Assembly (NCBI GenBank): GCA_950096615.1
Contig: CATNCP010000009.1
Coordinates: forward strand, 1 to 64,000
Length of the DNA: 64,000 nucleotides
Source: an uncultured Kangiella sp.
GTDB taxonomy: Bacteria; Pseudomonadota; Gammaproteobacteria; Enterobacterales; Kangiellaceae
Direction: 5' to 3'
The position numbers and the translations under genes are program-made. Positions 1-9,533 of this stretch are shown here, piece by piece. How positions within the stretch are numbered: position 1 is the stretch's first letter; each line of letters opens with the position of its first letter. The notes beneath the pieces were generated by a model that saw only the letters and a list, made by a program, of their open reading frames with translations, searched no databases and was not told where the DNA came from.

Positions 1-426
1 AATTCCCAAAAACACATTATCCCAGTTTGCTATCACACCTCGTTAGCACCGGACTTGGAGCAAGTTGCCAAACATAACGGGCTTACTGTTGAAGAAGTTA
101 TTGAAGTTCACACCGGTGGGGAGTACCCCGTTTACATGCTCGGTTTCTTACCCGGCTTTTTGTACCTAGGTGGGCTCGATACAAGAATTCATTGCGCCCG
201 TAGAGATGACCCCAGACCGAAAATAGAAGCGGGGGCTGTCGGAATCGGAGGTGACCAAACTGGTATTTACCCTATTGATAGCCCAGGCGGCTGGAATATT
301 ATTGGTAAAACACCCATGCCATTGCTAGACATAACTCGAAAGAGTCACCCCGCTGTCGCTAAGCCCTTAGACACGATTCAGTTTAAAGCCATTAGCCTTG
401 AGGAGTTTCAGCAATATGAGCATTAA
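1..426 (+). CDS. pxpB: 5-oxoprolinase subunit PxpB (C-terminal part)
   Basis: The reading frame is open from base 1, so the N-terminus lies outside the window; 141 C-terminal residues are visible. PxpB works with PxpA and PxpC in ATP-dependent opening of 5-oxoproline to glutamate, a housekeeping repair of spontaneously cyclised glutamine. The visible part has the family motifs YMLGFLPGFLYLGGLD and GIYPIDSPGGWNIIGKTP. The stop codon lies inside the start of pxpC, so the two are translationally coupled. The family was formerly called KipI or allophanate hydrolase subunit 1; pairing with pxpC supports the oxoprolinase reading. Confidence 0.93.
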   Translation, partial: NSQKHIIPVCYHTSLAPDLEQVAKHNGLTVEEVIEVHTGGEYPVYMLGFLPGFLYLGGLDTRIHCARRDDPRPKIEAGAVGIGGDQTGIYPIDSPGGWNIIGKTPMPLLDITRKSHPAVAKPLDTIQFKAISLEEFQQYEH

Positions 427-1363
427 AATACTTAAGGCAGGCTTACAAACCACGATTCAAGATCTAGGTCGTCAGAAATATCGGGAGTTCGGTATTGCAG
501 GCAATGGTGCGCTAGATGAATACAGTCATCAAATTGCAAATTGGTTAGTGGGCAATCCTAAACACAGTCCAACCATAGAAGTCACGCAAATGGGGCCGAC
601 TCTTCAGTTTGAACAAGAAGTTTCTATAGCCATCGCTGGCGCTGAGTTTGAATTACTTATAAATGATCATCAGGCGACTATGAATGAAACACTTCACATG
701 CAACAAGGGGATGTTTTACAGTTTGGTCGACTCAAGTCAGGCGCCAGAGCATATATTGCTCTTTCTGGTGATATCAAAATAGAGTCAATCATGGATAGTG
801 CCTCGACAAATTTAATGGCGGCATTTGGTGGGCATCAAGGCCGAGCACTGCAAGATGGTGATGTCTTAGACATAGAGCCAAGACAGTTTGAAGAAACCCG
901 TTCGACTCCTGTCGAGCTGATGAAAGAGCTTCACCATAATTTACTGCAACAACACATGGTAGTGAGATTTACTGAAGGAAGGGAGTTTGCTCAACTATCT
1001 AAGCCAAGCCAAAAAGCTCTCCATGAGAACAATTTTTCAGTTAGCAGTTACAGCAATCGAATGGCTTTAAAACTGGATGGCGAAGCGTTAAACCTGGCTG
1101 AAGAAATATCCATGACAACTGTGCCAATTGTCTCAGGAACGATCCAGCTTCCTCACGGTGGCAGTCCGATAATAACATTAGCTGATGGACAAACCGCAGG
1201 CGGCTACCCAAGAATTGGACAAGTTATCACCGCTGATCTGAGTTTGCTGGCCCAGCTGAAAGCAGGAGATACTATATCTTTCTACCCGGTAACTACTGAA
1301 AATGCGTTGAGTACTCTGAAAAAGAAGAACCGCTATATCGCGTCCATGCTAAGCGAAAGTTAG
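416..1363 (+). CDS. pxpC: 5-oxoprolinase subunit PxpC
   Basis: This is the partner of PxpB, formerly KipA or biotin-dependent carboxyltransferase-like protein, 315 residues, which is usual for the family. The N-terminus KAGLQTTIQDLGR is the family hallmark, and a conserved GGYPRIGQV segment lies near the C-terminus. I chose the ATG at 416, which overlaps the end of pxpB by 11 bases, because an AGGAG lies about ten bases upstream; a TTG at 398 is possible but less likely. pxpA is not in the window and may lie upstream of base 1. The gene ends two bases before the convergent gene at 1365. Confidence 0.93.
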   Translation: MSIKILKAGLQTTIQDLGRQKYREFGIAGNGALDEYSHQIANWLVGNPKHSPTIEVTQMGPTLQFEQEVSIAIAGAEFELLINDHQATMNETLHMQQGDVLQFGRLKSGARAYIALSGDIKIESIMDSASTNLMAAFGGHQGRALQDGDVLDIEPRQFEETRSTPVELMKELHHNLLQQHMVVRFTEGREFAQLSKPSQKALHENNFSVSSYSNRMALKLDGEALNLAEEISMTTVPIVSGTIQLPHGGSPIITLADGQTAGGYPRIGQVITADLSLLAQLKAGDTISFYPVTTENALSTLKKKNRYIASMLSES

Positions 1364-1364
1364 G

Positions 1365-2042
1365 TTAGTTATTATCATGCAGAAAAATATCGATTTGCCC
1401 GCTATCGGTATCTAAGTTGAAAATTGTATGCATATTAGCGATAGAGCTTTGTTTGGAGTTTATCAGCTTTTCAATGACTGTCATCCCAGCTCCCATCAAG
1501 TGCCCTTGAGATGATCCGCTATAAGGAGAAATGCTGAGTTTGCATACAGTTGTTTTGCAAATCATATCTTTAATCTGAATGTCAGAGCTTAAACCGTTTT
1601 CAACAAACATCTGATCCAGTTTGTTCTTGGTATCATTTGACCACGCATGATCCACAGCTTCATTATCAAACAGTGCCATAATATTTTCTGACTTCTCTAT
1701 CATTTCTCTAGAAGCTTCGGAGTCAGTGCTAGTAGAGAACTTAATGTCTGATACTTTAGTACTGTTGAGCTTTTGTTCCAACTCTACTATTTTTGCTTTT
1801 AATTGACGGTTTTCTTCACGTGACTGAGAAGCAACATCCTCGATAAACTCTTCTTTCAATATTACCTTAGAAGTAGTCTTCTCCTTTATTGCTTCTACTT
1901 TAGCATCAGCACTATTATTAAAAGACTCAAATGCCTCCTTCGGTAACGGCTCTAATGACTCACTCTTTAGTGTTTTTATTAAGAAATATGCATTGAAACC
2001 TAATGACGCAACCAACAAAACCCATACAATCTTATGTTTCAT
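1365..2042 (-). CDS. Unknown membrane-anchored protein with coiled coil and Cys pair
   Basis: I do not recognise this 225-residue protein. Residues about 5-22 form a single hydrophobic segment after MKHK, so it is probably anchored in the inner membrane with the rest in the periplasm. A charged linker and a short coiled coil (around 75-95, REENRQLKAKIVELEQ) follow. The C-terminal third carries two cysteines in ICKTTVCKLS that could form a disulfide. The start ATG has a purine-rich region upstream (GGAAAGGG). It lies immediately downstream of rlmB on the same strand, about 30 bases away, and may be cotranscribed. The function is unknown. Confidence 0.75.
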   Translation of the reverse strand: MKHKIVWVLLVASLGFNAYFLIKTLKSESLEPLPKEAFESFNNSADAKVEAIKEKTTSKVILKEEFIEDVASQSREENRQLKAKIVELEQKLNSTKVSDIKFSTSTDSEASREMIEKSENIMALFDNEAVDHAWSNDTKNKLDQMFVENGLSSDIQIKDMICKTTVCKLSISPYSGSSQGHLMGAGMTVIEKLINSKQSSIANMHTIFNLDTDSGQIDIFLHDNN

Positions 2043-2074
2043 TCCCTTTCCTTTTTTGCGCTTTCAAATATTAA

Positions 2075-2812
2075 TTATTGTCTCTGTCTTACCGCTTCAA
2101 ACAGTGTAACACCGGTTGCCACCGAAACGTTCAAACTTGATACTTCGCCAGCCATCGGAATCTTAATCAAGAAGTCGCAATTCTCTTGAGTCAGTCGACG
2201 CATACCATCTCCTTCCGCTCCCATGACAATAGCCAAGCCACCTTTTAAATTAGCTTGATACATGTCTTGTTCAGCATCACCAGTAGTACCAGCAATCCAC
2301 ACATCTCTTTCTTGAAGCTGCTTCATGGTGCGCACAAGATTAGTTACAGGAATAAAAGGTACTGACTCAGCTGCCCCACAAGCCACTTTTCGTACAACAT
2401 CGGTGATGCTAGCAGCGTTATCTTTCGGCGCTATCACCATATGCACCCCAGCCGCATCGGCGCTACGCAAACAAGCACCTAAATTATGCGGGTCAGTAAC
2501 GCCATCTAAAATCAAAATAAAAGGCGCCTCATCCAACGCATCTAACATTTCGGGGATATGCTTTTCATGATACTGCTTTTCTTTGAGTTGATTGCATTGC
2601 GCAATGACACCCTGGTGTCGCTGTTGCGTCATTTCATCAAGCTCTTCGCGATCCTTTTGCACTACTGGTATATCGCTTGCCTGCGCTAACTTCACTAACT
2701 TATGAGCACGCTGATCATGGCGATTTCTTTGTACGTACAGACATTGCACGCTACTACTGTTTCGCTTTAATAGAACTTCAACGGCATGAACGCCATACAC
2801 TAATTCAGACAT
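2075..2812 (-). CDS. rlmB: 23S rRNA (guanosine-2251-2'-O)-methyltransferase
   Basis: RlmB is a SPOUT-class enzyme that methylates the ribose of G2251 in the P loop of 23S rRNA. It is 245 residues, close to E. coli RlmB (243). The N-terminal substrate-binding domain starts LVYGVHAVEVLL. The three knot motifs are visible: DGVTDPHNLGACLRSA, VMGAEGDGMRR and SSLNVSVATGVTLFEA. It lies 24 bases downstream of rnr, as in enterobacteria, and the two are likely cotranscribed. Confidence 0.96.
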   Translation of the reverse strand: MSELVYGVHAVEVLLKRNSSSVQCLYVQRNRHDQRAHKLVKLAQASDIPVVQKDREELDEMTQQRHQGVIAQCNQLKEKQYHEKHIPEMLDALDEAPFILILDGVTDPHNLGACLRSADAAGVHMVIAPKDNAASITDVVRKVACGAAESVPFIPVTNLVRTMKQLQERDVWIAGTTGDAEQDMYQANLKGGLAIVMGAEGDGMRRLTQENCDFLIKIPMAGEVSSLNVSVATGVTLFEAVRQRQ

Positions 2813-2836
2813 ATAAACCTTTCAATAATTTGTTAA

Positions 2837-5203
2837 CTAACGGCGATTTTTCTTGCCACCTTTACCACGTTTTTTCTTTGAGTTCTTAGCGCCTTTTTTA
2901 TAGCCGCCCTTGTCGCCATCTTTAGCTTTACCATCTTTCTTGGATAAAGATCCGGAGCGCTTAGCTTTGCCATATAACTTTCTTCGTTCAGAGCCTTTAA
3001 CTTCTTCACGTTTTACTTTTTCGCGCTCAAGAAGCTCAAAATCAATATTTCGTTGCTCAAGGTCAACCTTGCCCACCTTAATTTTAACTCGGTCACCGAC
3101 TCTAAAGCTTTGACCTTTTCGCTCTCCAATTAAACGCATTTTAGCCGCGTCAAAGTGGTAATAGTCATCACCCAACTCGCTGATGTGAATCAGCCCTTCT
3201 ACGAAAAGCTCATCCAGCGCAACAAATATTCCGAAACTGGTGACGGTCGCTACTGTTCCCCAATACTCATCACCAACACGCGTCAGCATATACTCGCACT
3301 TTAACCAGTCCACCACATCTCGAGTAGCTAGATCTGCGCGACGTTCAGTCATTGAACAGTGCTCGGTATAATTGACTAACTCTTGGTCTGTATATTTCTG
3401 CCCACTTTCTGCACCAGCTACTTTATGTGTTTGAAGAAGGGCTTTAATAACACGGTGCACTAATAAGTCAGGATAACGCCTGATTGGTGACGTAAAGTGT
3501 GTGTATGAATCAAAAGCAAGTCCGAAGTGACCTTCATTTTGCGGGCTGTATACCGCTTGCATCATCGAGCGCAGCATCATGGTTTGTATTAACTCATAAT
3601 CTGGACGCTCTTTAATGGAATCATGAAGCTCACGATAGTTCTTAGGCTCTGGCTTATCACCACCGAACAGGAAAATGCCTAACTCCCCAAGGAATGCTCT
3701 AAACTTTTCTAAACGCTCGTCGGATGGCCCTTCATGCACCCGGTAAACACCCGGAAAGTCACTTTGCTCAATAAACTCTGCAGCAGCCACATTGGCACAA
3801 ATCATACATTCTTCGATGATTTTATGCGCATCGTTTCGAGTGCGGCCGACAATATCTTTGATTTTGCGGTTTTCATCAAACACAATTTGAGTTTCGGTAG
3901 TCTCAAACTCAATCGCACCACGACCTGATTTCAGTGCCAAGCGAGCTTTGAATAACTCATACAGCTCTTCTAATTCAGGAACTCGATCAGAGAATTCGGA
4001 ACGAAGCTCTTCATCACCACTTAATATGCTCCATACTTTTTCGTAAGTAAATCGAGCATGTGAATGCATCACTGCCGGGTAGAATTGCGAATCGATAACA
4101 TGACCCTTAGCGTCCACATCCATCTCAGCAACCATACACAAACGGTCAACGTCAGGGTTTAACGAACATAAACCGTTAGATAGCAACTCTGGCAACATCG
4201 GTACAACAAACTCAGGAAAGTAAACCGAGTTTCCGCGCTCAATAGCCTCTTTATCCAACGCACTTCCTGGGCGTACATAGTGACTGACATCCGCGATAGC
4301 GACCCATAACTTCCAGCCACCATTTGTTTGCTTTTCGCAATATACCGCATCATCAAAGTCTCTGGCGTCAGCGCCATCAATAGTAACCAAAGGAAGCTTA
4401 CGTAAATCCACACGTCCTTCCCAGTCGCTATCACTCACCTCAACCGGCAACTCAGTCACTTCCGAATTAACCTCGGAAGGCCACTCATGAGGAATTTGAT
4501 GGTTCCGTATCGCAATTTCAATTTCCATCCCCGCCGATAAATGGTCACCTAATACCTCAGTGATAATTCCGCGAGCATGTTTGTTTTTCTTGGGACGTTG
4601 GACAATCTCAGCAACGACTACCTGCCCAACTTTAGCACCTAAGGTGTCATCTTCTGAAATAATGAGATCGTGCAAAATTCGAGGGTCTTCTGACGATACG
4701 AAAACAAGGCCACTCTCTTCGAAAAGGCGTCCCACCACATGATGGGTGGAGCCATCTAAAATCTCAACAATGGCGCCTTCGGTGCGACCTTTCCGGTCAA
4801 TTTTCTTCACTCGAGCAAGCACTTTATCGCCATGAAAAACGCTATGCATTTCTCTTGGCGACAGATACCAATCATCACCGCCTTGCTCTAAGGCTAAATA
4901 CCCATATCCATCACGGTGAGCGAGAACTTTGCCTCGAACCAAATCGGTGGAGTCGACAAGACAATACTTTCCCTTACGGTTACAGATTAACTGTCCGTCA
5001 CGTTCCATAGCATTTAACCGCTTGTGTAAGGCGCGCTTCGATTCTGACTCTTCAATATTGGACTTTTTGGCAATAGTTTCGAAAGATACAGGCTCTCCCG
5101 CCTCTTCCAAAACTTGTAAAATAAATTGGCGACTGACAATCGGGTTGTCATATCGTTTTGCTTCTAGCTCTGCTTGTGGATCTTGATGGGTCTTTTTTGA
5201 CAT
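2837..5203 (-). CDS. rnr: Ribonuclease R
   Basis: This is the 3'-5' exoribonuclease that degrades structured RNA and acts in rRNA and tmRNA quality control. It has 788 residues (E. coli 813). An N-terminal winged-helix region (about 20-85) precedes cold-shock domains and the RNB domain, whose catalytic aspartates lie in IDGADARDFDDA (275-286). An S1 domain with TVTSFGIFVALD follows, then a lysine- and arginine-rich tail of about 70 residues typical of RNase R. The ATG follows an AGGAT ribosome site. rlmB lies directly downstream. NsrR, the usual upstream neighbour in E. coli, is absent. Confidence 0.97.
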   Translation of the reverse strand: MSKKTHQDPQAELEAKRYDNPIVSRQFILQVLEEAGEPVSFETIAKKSNIEESESKRALHKRLNAMERDGQLICNRKGKYCLVDSTDLVRGKVLAHRDGYGYLALEQGGDDWYLSPREMHSVFHGDKVLARVKKIDRKGRTEGAIVEILDGSTHHVVGRLFEESGLVFVSSEDPRILHDLIISEDDTLGAKVGQVVVAEIVQRPKKNKHARGIITEVLGDHLSAGMEIEIAIRNHQIPHEWPSEVNSEVTELPVEVSDSDWEGRVDLRKLPLVTIDGADARDFDDAVYCEKQTNGGWKLWVAIADVSHYVRPGSALDKEAIERGNSVYFPEFVVPMLPELLSNGLCSLNPDVDRLCMVAEMDVDAKGHVIDSQFYPAVMHSHARFTYEKVWSILSGDEELRSEFSDRVPELEELYELFKARLALKSGRGAIEFETTETQIVFDENRKIKDIVGRTRNDAHKIIEECMICANVAAAEFIEQSDFPGVYRVHEGPSDERLEKFRAFLGELGIFLFGGDKPEPKNYRELHDSIKERPDYELIQTMMLRSMMQAVYSPQNEGHFGLAFDSYTHFTSPIRRYPDLLVHRVIKALLQTHKVAGAESGQKYTDQELVNYTEHCSMTERRADLATRDVVDWLKCEYMLTRVGDEYWGTVATVTSFGIFVALDELFVEGLIHISELGDDYYHFDAAKMRLIGERKGQSFRVGDRVKIKVGKVDLEQRNIDFELLEREKVKREEVKGSERRKLYGKAKRSGSLSKKDGKAKDGDKGGYKKGAKNSKKKRGKGGKKNRR

Positions 5204-5285
5204 ATATTCATCCTAATTTTTTGTTATTGTATCTATTATCCCTCCCACTAACCAAGTCTAATTCCATTTTAACTGTCGAATTGGC

Positions 5286-5312
5286 AAAAAAGCGACCATT
5301 TGGCCGCTTTTT
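5286..5312 (-). terminator. Rho-independent terminator
   Basis: The inverted repeat AAAAAGCGACC / GGCCGCTTTTT has one mismatch, a four-base loop and a run of T on the minus strand. It lies just downstream of the small lipoprotein gene (stop at 5335) and separates it from rnr. Confidence 0.8.
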
Positions 5313-5334
5313 CATCTTGTTACTGCTACAGGCG

Positions 5335-5628
5335 CTACTCACCCTTCTTTGACTCTTTAATGTAATAGCGGGCTTTTTCTGCATTTTCAACACAGGCATC
5401 GTAACTTTCAAAGGTCTGGTTAGTTTTAGCCGCCGTTAGTAAACTGGCCGCTTTGGTGTAATTCACCGTTCCTGCAAAACCTTCACTTTTCGCGAAGCTC
5501 AACTCTTCATATGCTGTATCAATGGTTTGACGGCATTGTTCTGCACTGTAACCTTTTCTTGCCCCAGCACACGAGGCTAGTAATAACGCCATCAAGCTGA
5601 TAGTTAGTAACATCATAAAATGCTTCAT
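5335..5628 (-). CDS. Small lipoprotein of unknown function
   Basis: This 97-residue protein has a lipoprotein signal: hydrophobic residues 4-19, then LASC with the acylated cysteine at 20. The mature part is helical and charged, with two further cysteines (EQCRQT and DACVEN), and resembles a single helical-hairpin unit. A GGAGGT lies just upstream of the ATG, which supports the start. It is monocistronic, between a terminator and the divergent hldE gene. I cannot name a partner or function. Confidence 0.75.
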   Translation of the reverse strand: MKHFMMLLTISLMALLLASCAGARKGYSAEQCRQTIDTAYEELSFAKSEGFAGTVNYTKAASLLTAAKTNQTFESYDACVENAEKARYYIKESKKGE

Positions 5629-5783
5629 TGTGAACCTCCAATCTGTATTTATTGCTCAATAGTCTACCTTAAGCTATTTGATATTTAACAAAATATCTCT
5701 CAACTATTACATCGAACTCTTACATCGAATAGGGTAACGCGATATGATTAATATACCCTTAACATTGGCTTTTGAGACACGTT

Positions 5784-7205
5784 TTGAACCTAAGTCTTCC
5801 AAAATTTAACAATTCAAGCGTTTTAGTCATTGGCGATATCATGCTGGATCGCTATTGGTATGGCGATACTGGGCGAATCTCTCCAGAAGCACCCGTCCCT
5901 GTGGTTAACGTCAACAATACTGAAGATCGTGCCGGTGGCGCAGGAAACGTCGCGCTCAATATCGCCGTGCTGGGATGCGAGGTTACGTTATGTGGTATTA
6001 CCGGTGATGACGAAGCGGCGCAAAGTCTGGAAGAGATCCTCCAGCACCAACAAGTAACTTGTGACTTCGAAAAGCGCGCTAATCAACAGACAATTACTAA
6101 ATTAAGGCTAATGAGCCGTAGTCAGCAATTGCTTCGAGCAGATTTTGAGAAAGATTTCTCACTGACCAACGGTCTAGATATCGAACGATTAACTCAACTG
6201 ATAGAGCAACATGACGTCGTCGTGTTGTCTGATTATGGCAAAGGCACCCTTGCTGATCCTCAGCCAATTATTCAAGCTGCGCTTATTGCTAACAAGCCAG
6301 TTATCGTAGATCCCAAAGGCTCTGACTTTACCAAATATCGCCAAGCAACATTAATTACTCCTAACCAGTCAGAATTTGAAGCTATCGCTGGGAAGCCTGA
6401 ATCAGAAGAAGCTTTCTTGCAGCTGGGTAAGAAAACTCGAAAAGAACTTAGCATTGATAGCTTATTGGTTACTCGAAGCGAAAAAGGCATGGCGCTATTT
6501 AGTGCTAATCAGGAACCCTACTTACAACCGACCCAAGCTCGTGAAGTTTTCGACGTTACAGGCGCAGGGGATACCGTTGTCGCCACTTTAGCTGGCTCTA
6601 TGGCAGCGGGCGGGTCAATGAAAGAAGCGGTACAAATTGCAAACTTGGCCGCAGGTGTCGTCGTCGGCAAGCTTGGAACGGCTACCGTAACGACTCAAGA
6701 GTTAAGCTATGCCATGTTACAGCAACAACCATTACAACAAGGCGTCACTAGCGAGCTGGAGCTAGAAGAACTTATCAAGCAGGCTAAAGCTTCTGGCGAG
6801 AAAATCGTTATGACCAATGGTTGCTTTGATATTTTACACTCGGGTCACGTCACCTATCTCAAACAAGCAGCAAAACTCGGCGACAGACTTATTGTTGCGG
6901 TAAATAGTGACGAGTCTGTTAAACGATTGAAGGGTAATAGCCGCCCCATCAACCCAAGTAATCAGCGCATGACCGTATTGGCCGAATTGTCCAGTGTCGA
7001 TTGGGTTGTAGAGTTTACTGAGGACACCCCAAAAAGGCTCATAGAAGCTCTCAACCCAGATGTTTTGGTCAAGGGCGGAGATTACAAGGTTGAAGACATT
7101 GCGGGCTCAGATAGCGTCTTAGCAAACGGTGGCGAAGTCATTATTTTAGACTTTGTAGATGGCGTTTCGACCACTAAAATTATAGAAGCCGCGAAGAACA
7201 AATAA
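5784..7205 (+). CDS. hldE: Bifunctional heptose-7-phosphate kinase / heptose-1-phosphate adenylyltransferase
   Basis: HldE makes ADP-heptose for the LPS inner core. It phosphorylates D-glycero-D-manno-heptose 7-phosphate at C1 and later adenylylates heptose 1-phosphate. The ribokinase-type half (about 1-315) carries DRYWYGDTGRISPEAPVPVV and the catalytic DVTGAGDTV. The nucleotidyltransferase half (from about 335) carries TNGCFDILHSGHVTYL with the HxGH signature. I place the start at TTG 5784, because the encoded MNLSLPKF matches the family N-terminus; an in-frame TTG at 5772 is the alternative and there is no suitable ATG. It converges on argH. Confidence 0.95.
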   Translation: MNLSLPKFNNSSVLVIGDIMLDRYWYGDTGRISPEAPVPVVNVNNTEDRAGGAGNVALNIAVLGCEVTLCGITGDDEAAQSLEEILQHQQVTCDFEKRANQQTITKLRLMSRSQQLLRADFEKDFSLTNGLDIERLTQLIEQHDVVVLSDYGKGTLADPQPIIQAALIANKPVIVDPKGSDFTKYRQATLITPNQSEFEAIAGKPESEEAFLQLGKKTRKELSIDSLLVTRSEKGMALFSANQEPYLQPTQAREVFDVTGAGDTVVATLAGSMAAGGSMKEAVQIANLAAGVVVGKLGTATVTTQELSYAMLQQQPLQQGVTSELELEELIKQAKASGEKIVMTNGCFDILHSGHVTYLKQAAKLGDRLIVAVNSDESVKRLKGNSRPINPSNQRMTVLAELSSVDWVVEFTEDTPKRLIEALNPDVLVKGGDYKVEDIAGSDSVLANGGEVIILDFVDGVSTTKIIEAAKNK

Positions 7206-7227
7206 ACCATTTAGTCGATAGATAAAT

Positions 7228-7252
7228 GTCATGGTGACTGTGTCACCATGAC
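7228..7252. terminator. Bidirectional hairpin between hldE and argH
   Basis: A perfect 11-base inverted repeat, GTCATGGTGAC and its complement around a TGT loop, lies between the convergent ends of hldE and argH. The T tract is weak on either strand, so its use as an intrinsic terminator is inferred from position and symmetry. Confidence 0.6.
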
Positions 7253-7285
7253 TCTTCTTACAAGACCTATCATAAAATAGAAAGC

Positions 7286-8593
7286 CTAAGTCAAACCTTC
7301 CAATCGCTCCGAGATTTCATGCAGCATCAAGTTTCCACAAGCCCCAGGCGACACTCTATCTTTAATTGACTCAATTGCTTGACGATTTTCCAGCTCTTGA
7401 TAATTGTTTTTGATATGACGATAAGCATCTCTGAATGGCATACCCTCTTCAATCACCAACTCAACAGCTTTATCCGTAGCAAACATGCTTGGATCAATCG
7501 CTTGCTCACATTTCTCGATATTAATGGTCAAAGACTTGAGCAAGTCTGGCACTAAATCCAAACATTGAAGCGACGCAGACACTCCTTTTAATAAAGCCCC
7601 TTTTGTATTCTGTAAATCACGTTGATAACCGCTGGGTAAGGATAGTAATGACTCCAGTTCATTGTAAGCGCCCACCAATGTCGAGTAAGACGCCCGCATG
7701 AGTTCCACAGCATCAGGGTTATGTTTATTTGGCATGATAGAAGAGCCGGTACTAAAATCATCACCAACTTCAACGAAGCCATACTCAGCTGTCGAAAAAA
7801 GACTCAAATCCCAAGCCATACGACGAATATCTAGCAGTGCATTTTTGAAACTACCCAGTACCTGAAGCTCTATTTTTCCTCGACTGTTTTGCGCGTACAT
7901 CGGATTGATCTGCTTTCGATTAAAGCCTAGGGCTTGAGTAGTGTAATCTCTATCAAGCTCAAGGTTTACGCCATAACCAGCCGCTGTTCCTAAAGGGTTA
8001 CTATTCACTAAGTGATAAGTATTATTAGCATCCGAAGCATTATCACAAAACGATTCTGCGAATGAGGCAAACCACATTCCCCAGCTCGAGACAACGGCTC
8101 TTTGTAAATGCGTATACCCAGGAAGCACATCATACTCATGCTGCTTAGCTAGGGTTAAACAGGTGTCAGCAACAGCCAGACATTGCCTCTTTAATTGATT
8201 TAGTGCATCACGACAGTAGAGCCTTGTTGCTACCGAAACTTGATCATTTCGACTTCTTCCGGTATGAATTTTCTTGCCCGTTTCACCGAGTTTTTCTGTT
8301 AAATACCACTCTATTGCCGAGTGTCCATCCTCAAAACGCTGATCTAGCTCAAACTCACCCTTAACAAAAAGCTCAGATAGCTCTAGTAATGCTTCAGTGA
8401 TTTGCTGAAGCTCAACTGACCGAATAACTTTTATCCTTTCTAAGCCCTCAGCATGAGCTTGACTGGCCTTGATATCATAAATAAACAATTGACGGTCCAG
8501 AAGAACATCTCCTCCCGACATAAAGCTACTAATTTTGTCCTGTAACTCTGATTGTTTAGCGTTATTTTTTTTACTCCAAAGGGGCTGTGCCAT
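7286..8593 (-). CDS. argH: Argininosuccinate lyase
   Basis: ArgH splits argininosuccinate to arginine and fumarate, the last step of the pathway. It has 435 residues. The fumarase/aspartase superfamily signature GSSIMPNKHNPD is present, as are THLQRA and the HTGRSRNDQV substrate loop. It is the last gene of the arginine operon, four bases after argC. The family is usually about 430-460 residues, so it is complete. Confidence 0.96.
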   Translation of the reverse strand: MAQPLWSKKNNAKQSELQDKISSFMSGGDVLLDRQLFIYDIKASQAHAEGLERIKVIRSVELQQITEALLELSELFVKGEFELDQRFEDGHSAIEWYLTEKLGETGKKIHTGRSRNDQVSVATRLYCRDALNQLKRQCLAVADTCLTLAKQHEYDVLPGYTHLQRAVVSSWGMWFASFAESFCDNASDANNTYHLVNSNPLGTAAGYGVNLELDRDYTTQALGFNRKQINPMYAQNSRGKIELQVLGSFKNALLDIRRMAWDLSLFSTAEYGFVEVGDDFSTGSSIMPNKHNPDAVELMRASYSTLVGAYNELESLLSLPSGYQRDLQNTKGALLKGVSASLQCLDLVPDLLKSLTINIEKCEQAIDPSMFATDKAVELVIEEGMPFRDAYRHIKNNYQELENRQAIESIKDRVSPGACGNLMLHEISERLEGLT

Positions 8594-8597
8594 AAGG

Positions 8598-9533
8598 TTA
8601 CCTGCCTTGCTTTAAACCCTCAAGCTGAGGCAGCTCGAAGGCAATGTTAATATTCTGAACAGCTTGTGACGCTGCTCCTTTCAATAAATTATCGAGTGCA
8701 CAACTAACTGCTAGATGCTGACCATCGGGAGATAGCTCAAAGCCGCCAATTATCACGTCAAAAGTATTTGAAACTTGTCTGATTTGAGGCGGCGGTTCCT
8801 GTACTTTAATCAGGGTGCTTTTCTGATAAAAATCTTCATAGCATGATTTAATGTCAGTCAGGGACAAGGGCCGCTTCAACGGTATATGCGAGGTTAAAGT
8901 TATGCCTCTAAAATACTCAGCCACGTGCGGCGAAAACTTTATGTCCATCGACAAATGATGCGACACTTCTTTTTCATGCAAGTGATTAGCCAAGCTATAT
9001 GGCATCACGTTATTGTTAAGTAACTCGGTATTATTTTTGTCTGAAGGTGTAGTTCCAGCACCGCTATAGCCCGAAATACCAAAGCAACTTACTCGCCCCT
9101 GCACTAAATGTTTTACTGGTGCAATACTCAGTTGCATCGCTGTAGCATAACAACCAGGATTACTGATTCGAGTCATAGTTTGCGGTTGGTAAACCTCCGG
9201 CAAGCTATAAGACCATCCTTCCTTAAAACGATAATCAGCACTTAAATCGATAATGGTGGTATCGCCTCGTTTTTGTTCTAGGGATTCAACAAATTGAGAA
9301 GCCAAGCCATTAGGCAGCGAAAGAATAACGAGATCTGCCGAAAGCTCTGCCACATCTTCTGGTGTTAAGTTACCGTACGTCAGTTTACTCTTGGTGTACT
9401 GTTGTACAGTTTTTCCCTCAAGCTCCCTTGAGCTAGCGGCAATAAGTTCTATCGAGGCATGCTGAGACAAGATACTTATTAACTCAGAGCCAACATACCC
9501 TCTAGCACCAACCAGCACCGTTTTAATAGTCAT
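8598..9533 (-). CDS. argC: N-acetyl-gamma-glutamyl-phosphate reductase
   Basis: ArgC reduces N-acetylglutamyl phosphate with NADPH to the semialdehyde. It has 311 residues, a little shorter than E. coli ArgC. The Rossmann motif VGARGYVGSEL lies at 8-18 and the active-site cysteine at 128 in ISNPGCYATAMQ. The start ATG overlaps the stop of the upstream argBA gene in ATGA, so the two are translationally coupled. Confidence 0.95.
   Translation of the reverse strand: MTIKTVLVGARGYVGSELISILSQHASIELIAASSRELEGKTVQQYTKSKLTYGNLTPEDVAELSADLVILSLPNGLASQFVESLEQKRGDTTIIDLSADYRFKEGWSYSLPEVYQPQTMTRISNPGCYATAMQLSIAPVKHLVQGRVSCFGISGYSGAGTTPSDKNNTELLNNNVMPYSLANHLHEKEVSHHLSMDIKFSPHVAEYFRGITLTSHIPLKRPLSLTDIKSCYEDFYQKSTLIKVQEPPPQIRQVSNTFDVIIGGFELSPDGQHLAVSCALDNLLKGAASQAVQNINIAFELPQLEGLKQGR

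Noticed and set aside
4159-4434. A 91-codon minus-strand frame inside rnr.
   Set aside because: It lies wholly within the intact rnr gene in another frame and has no ribosome site or family features.
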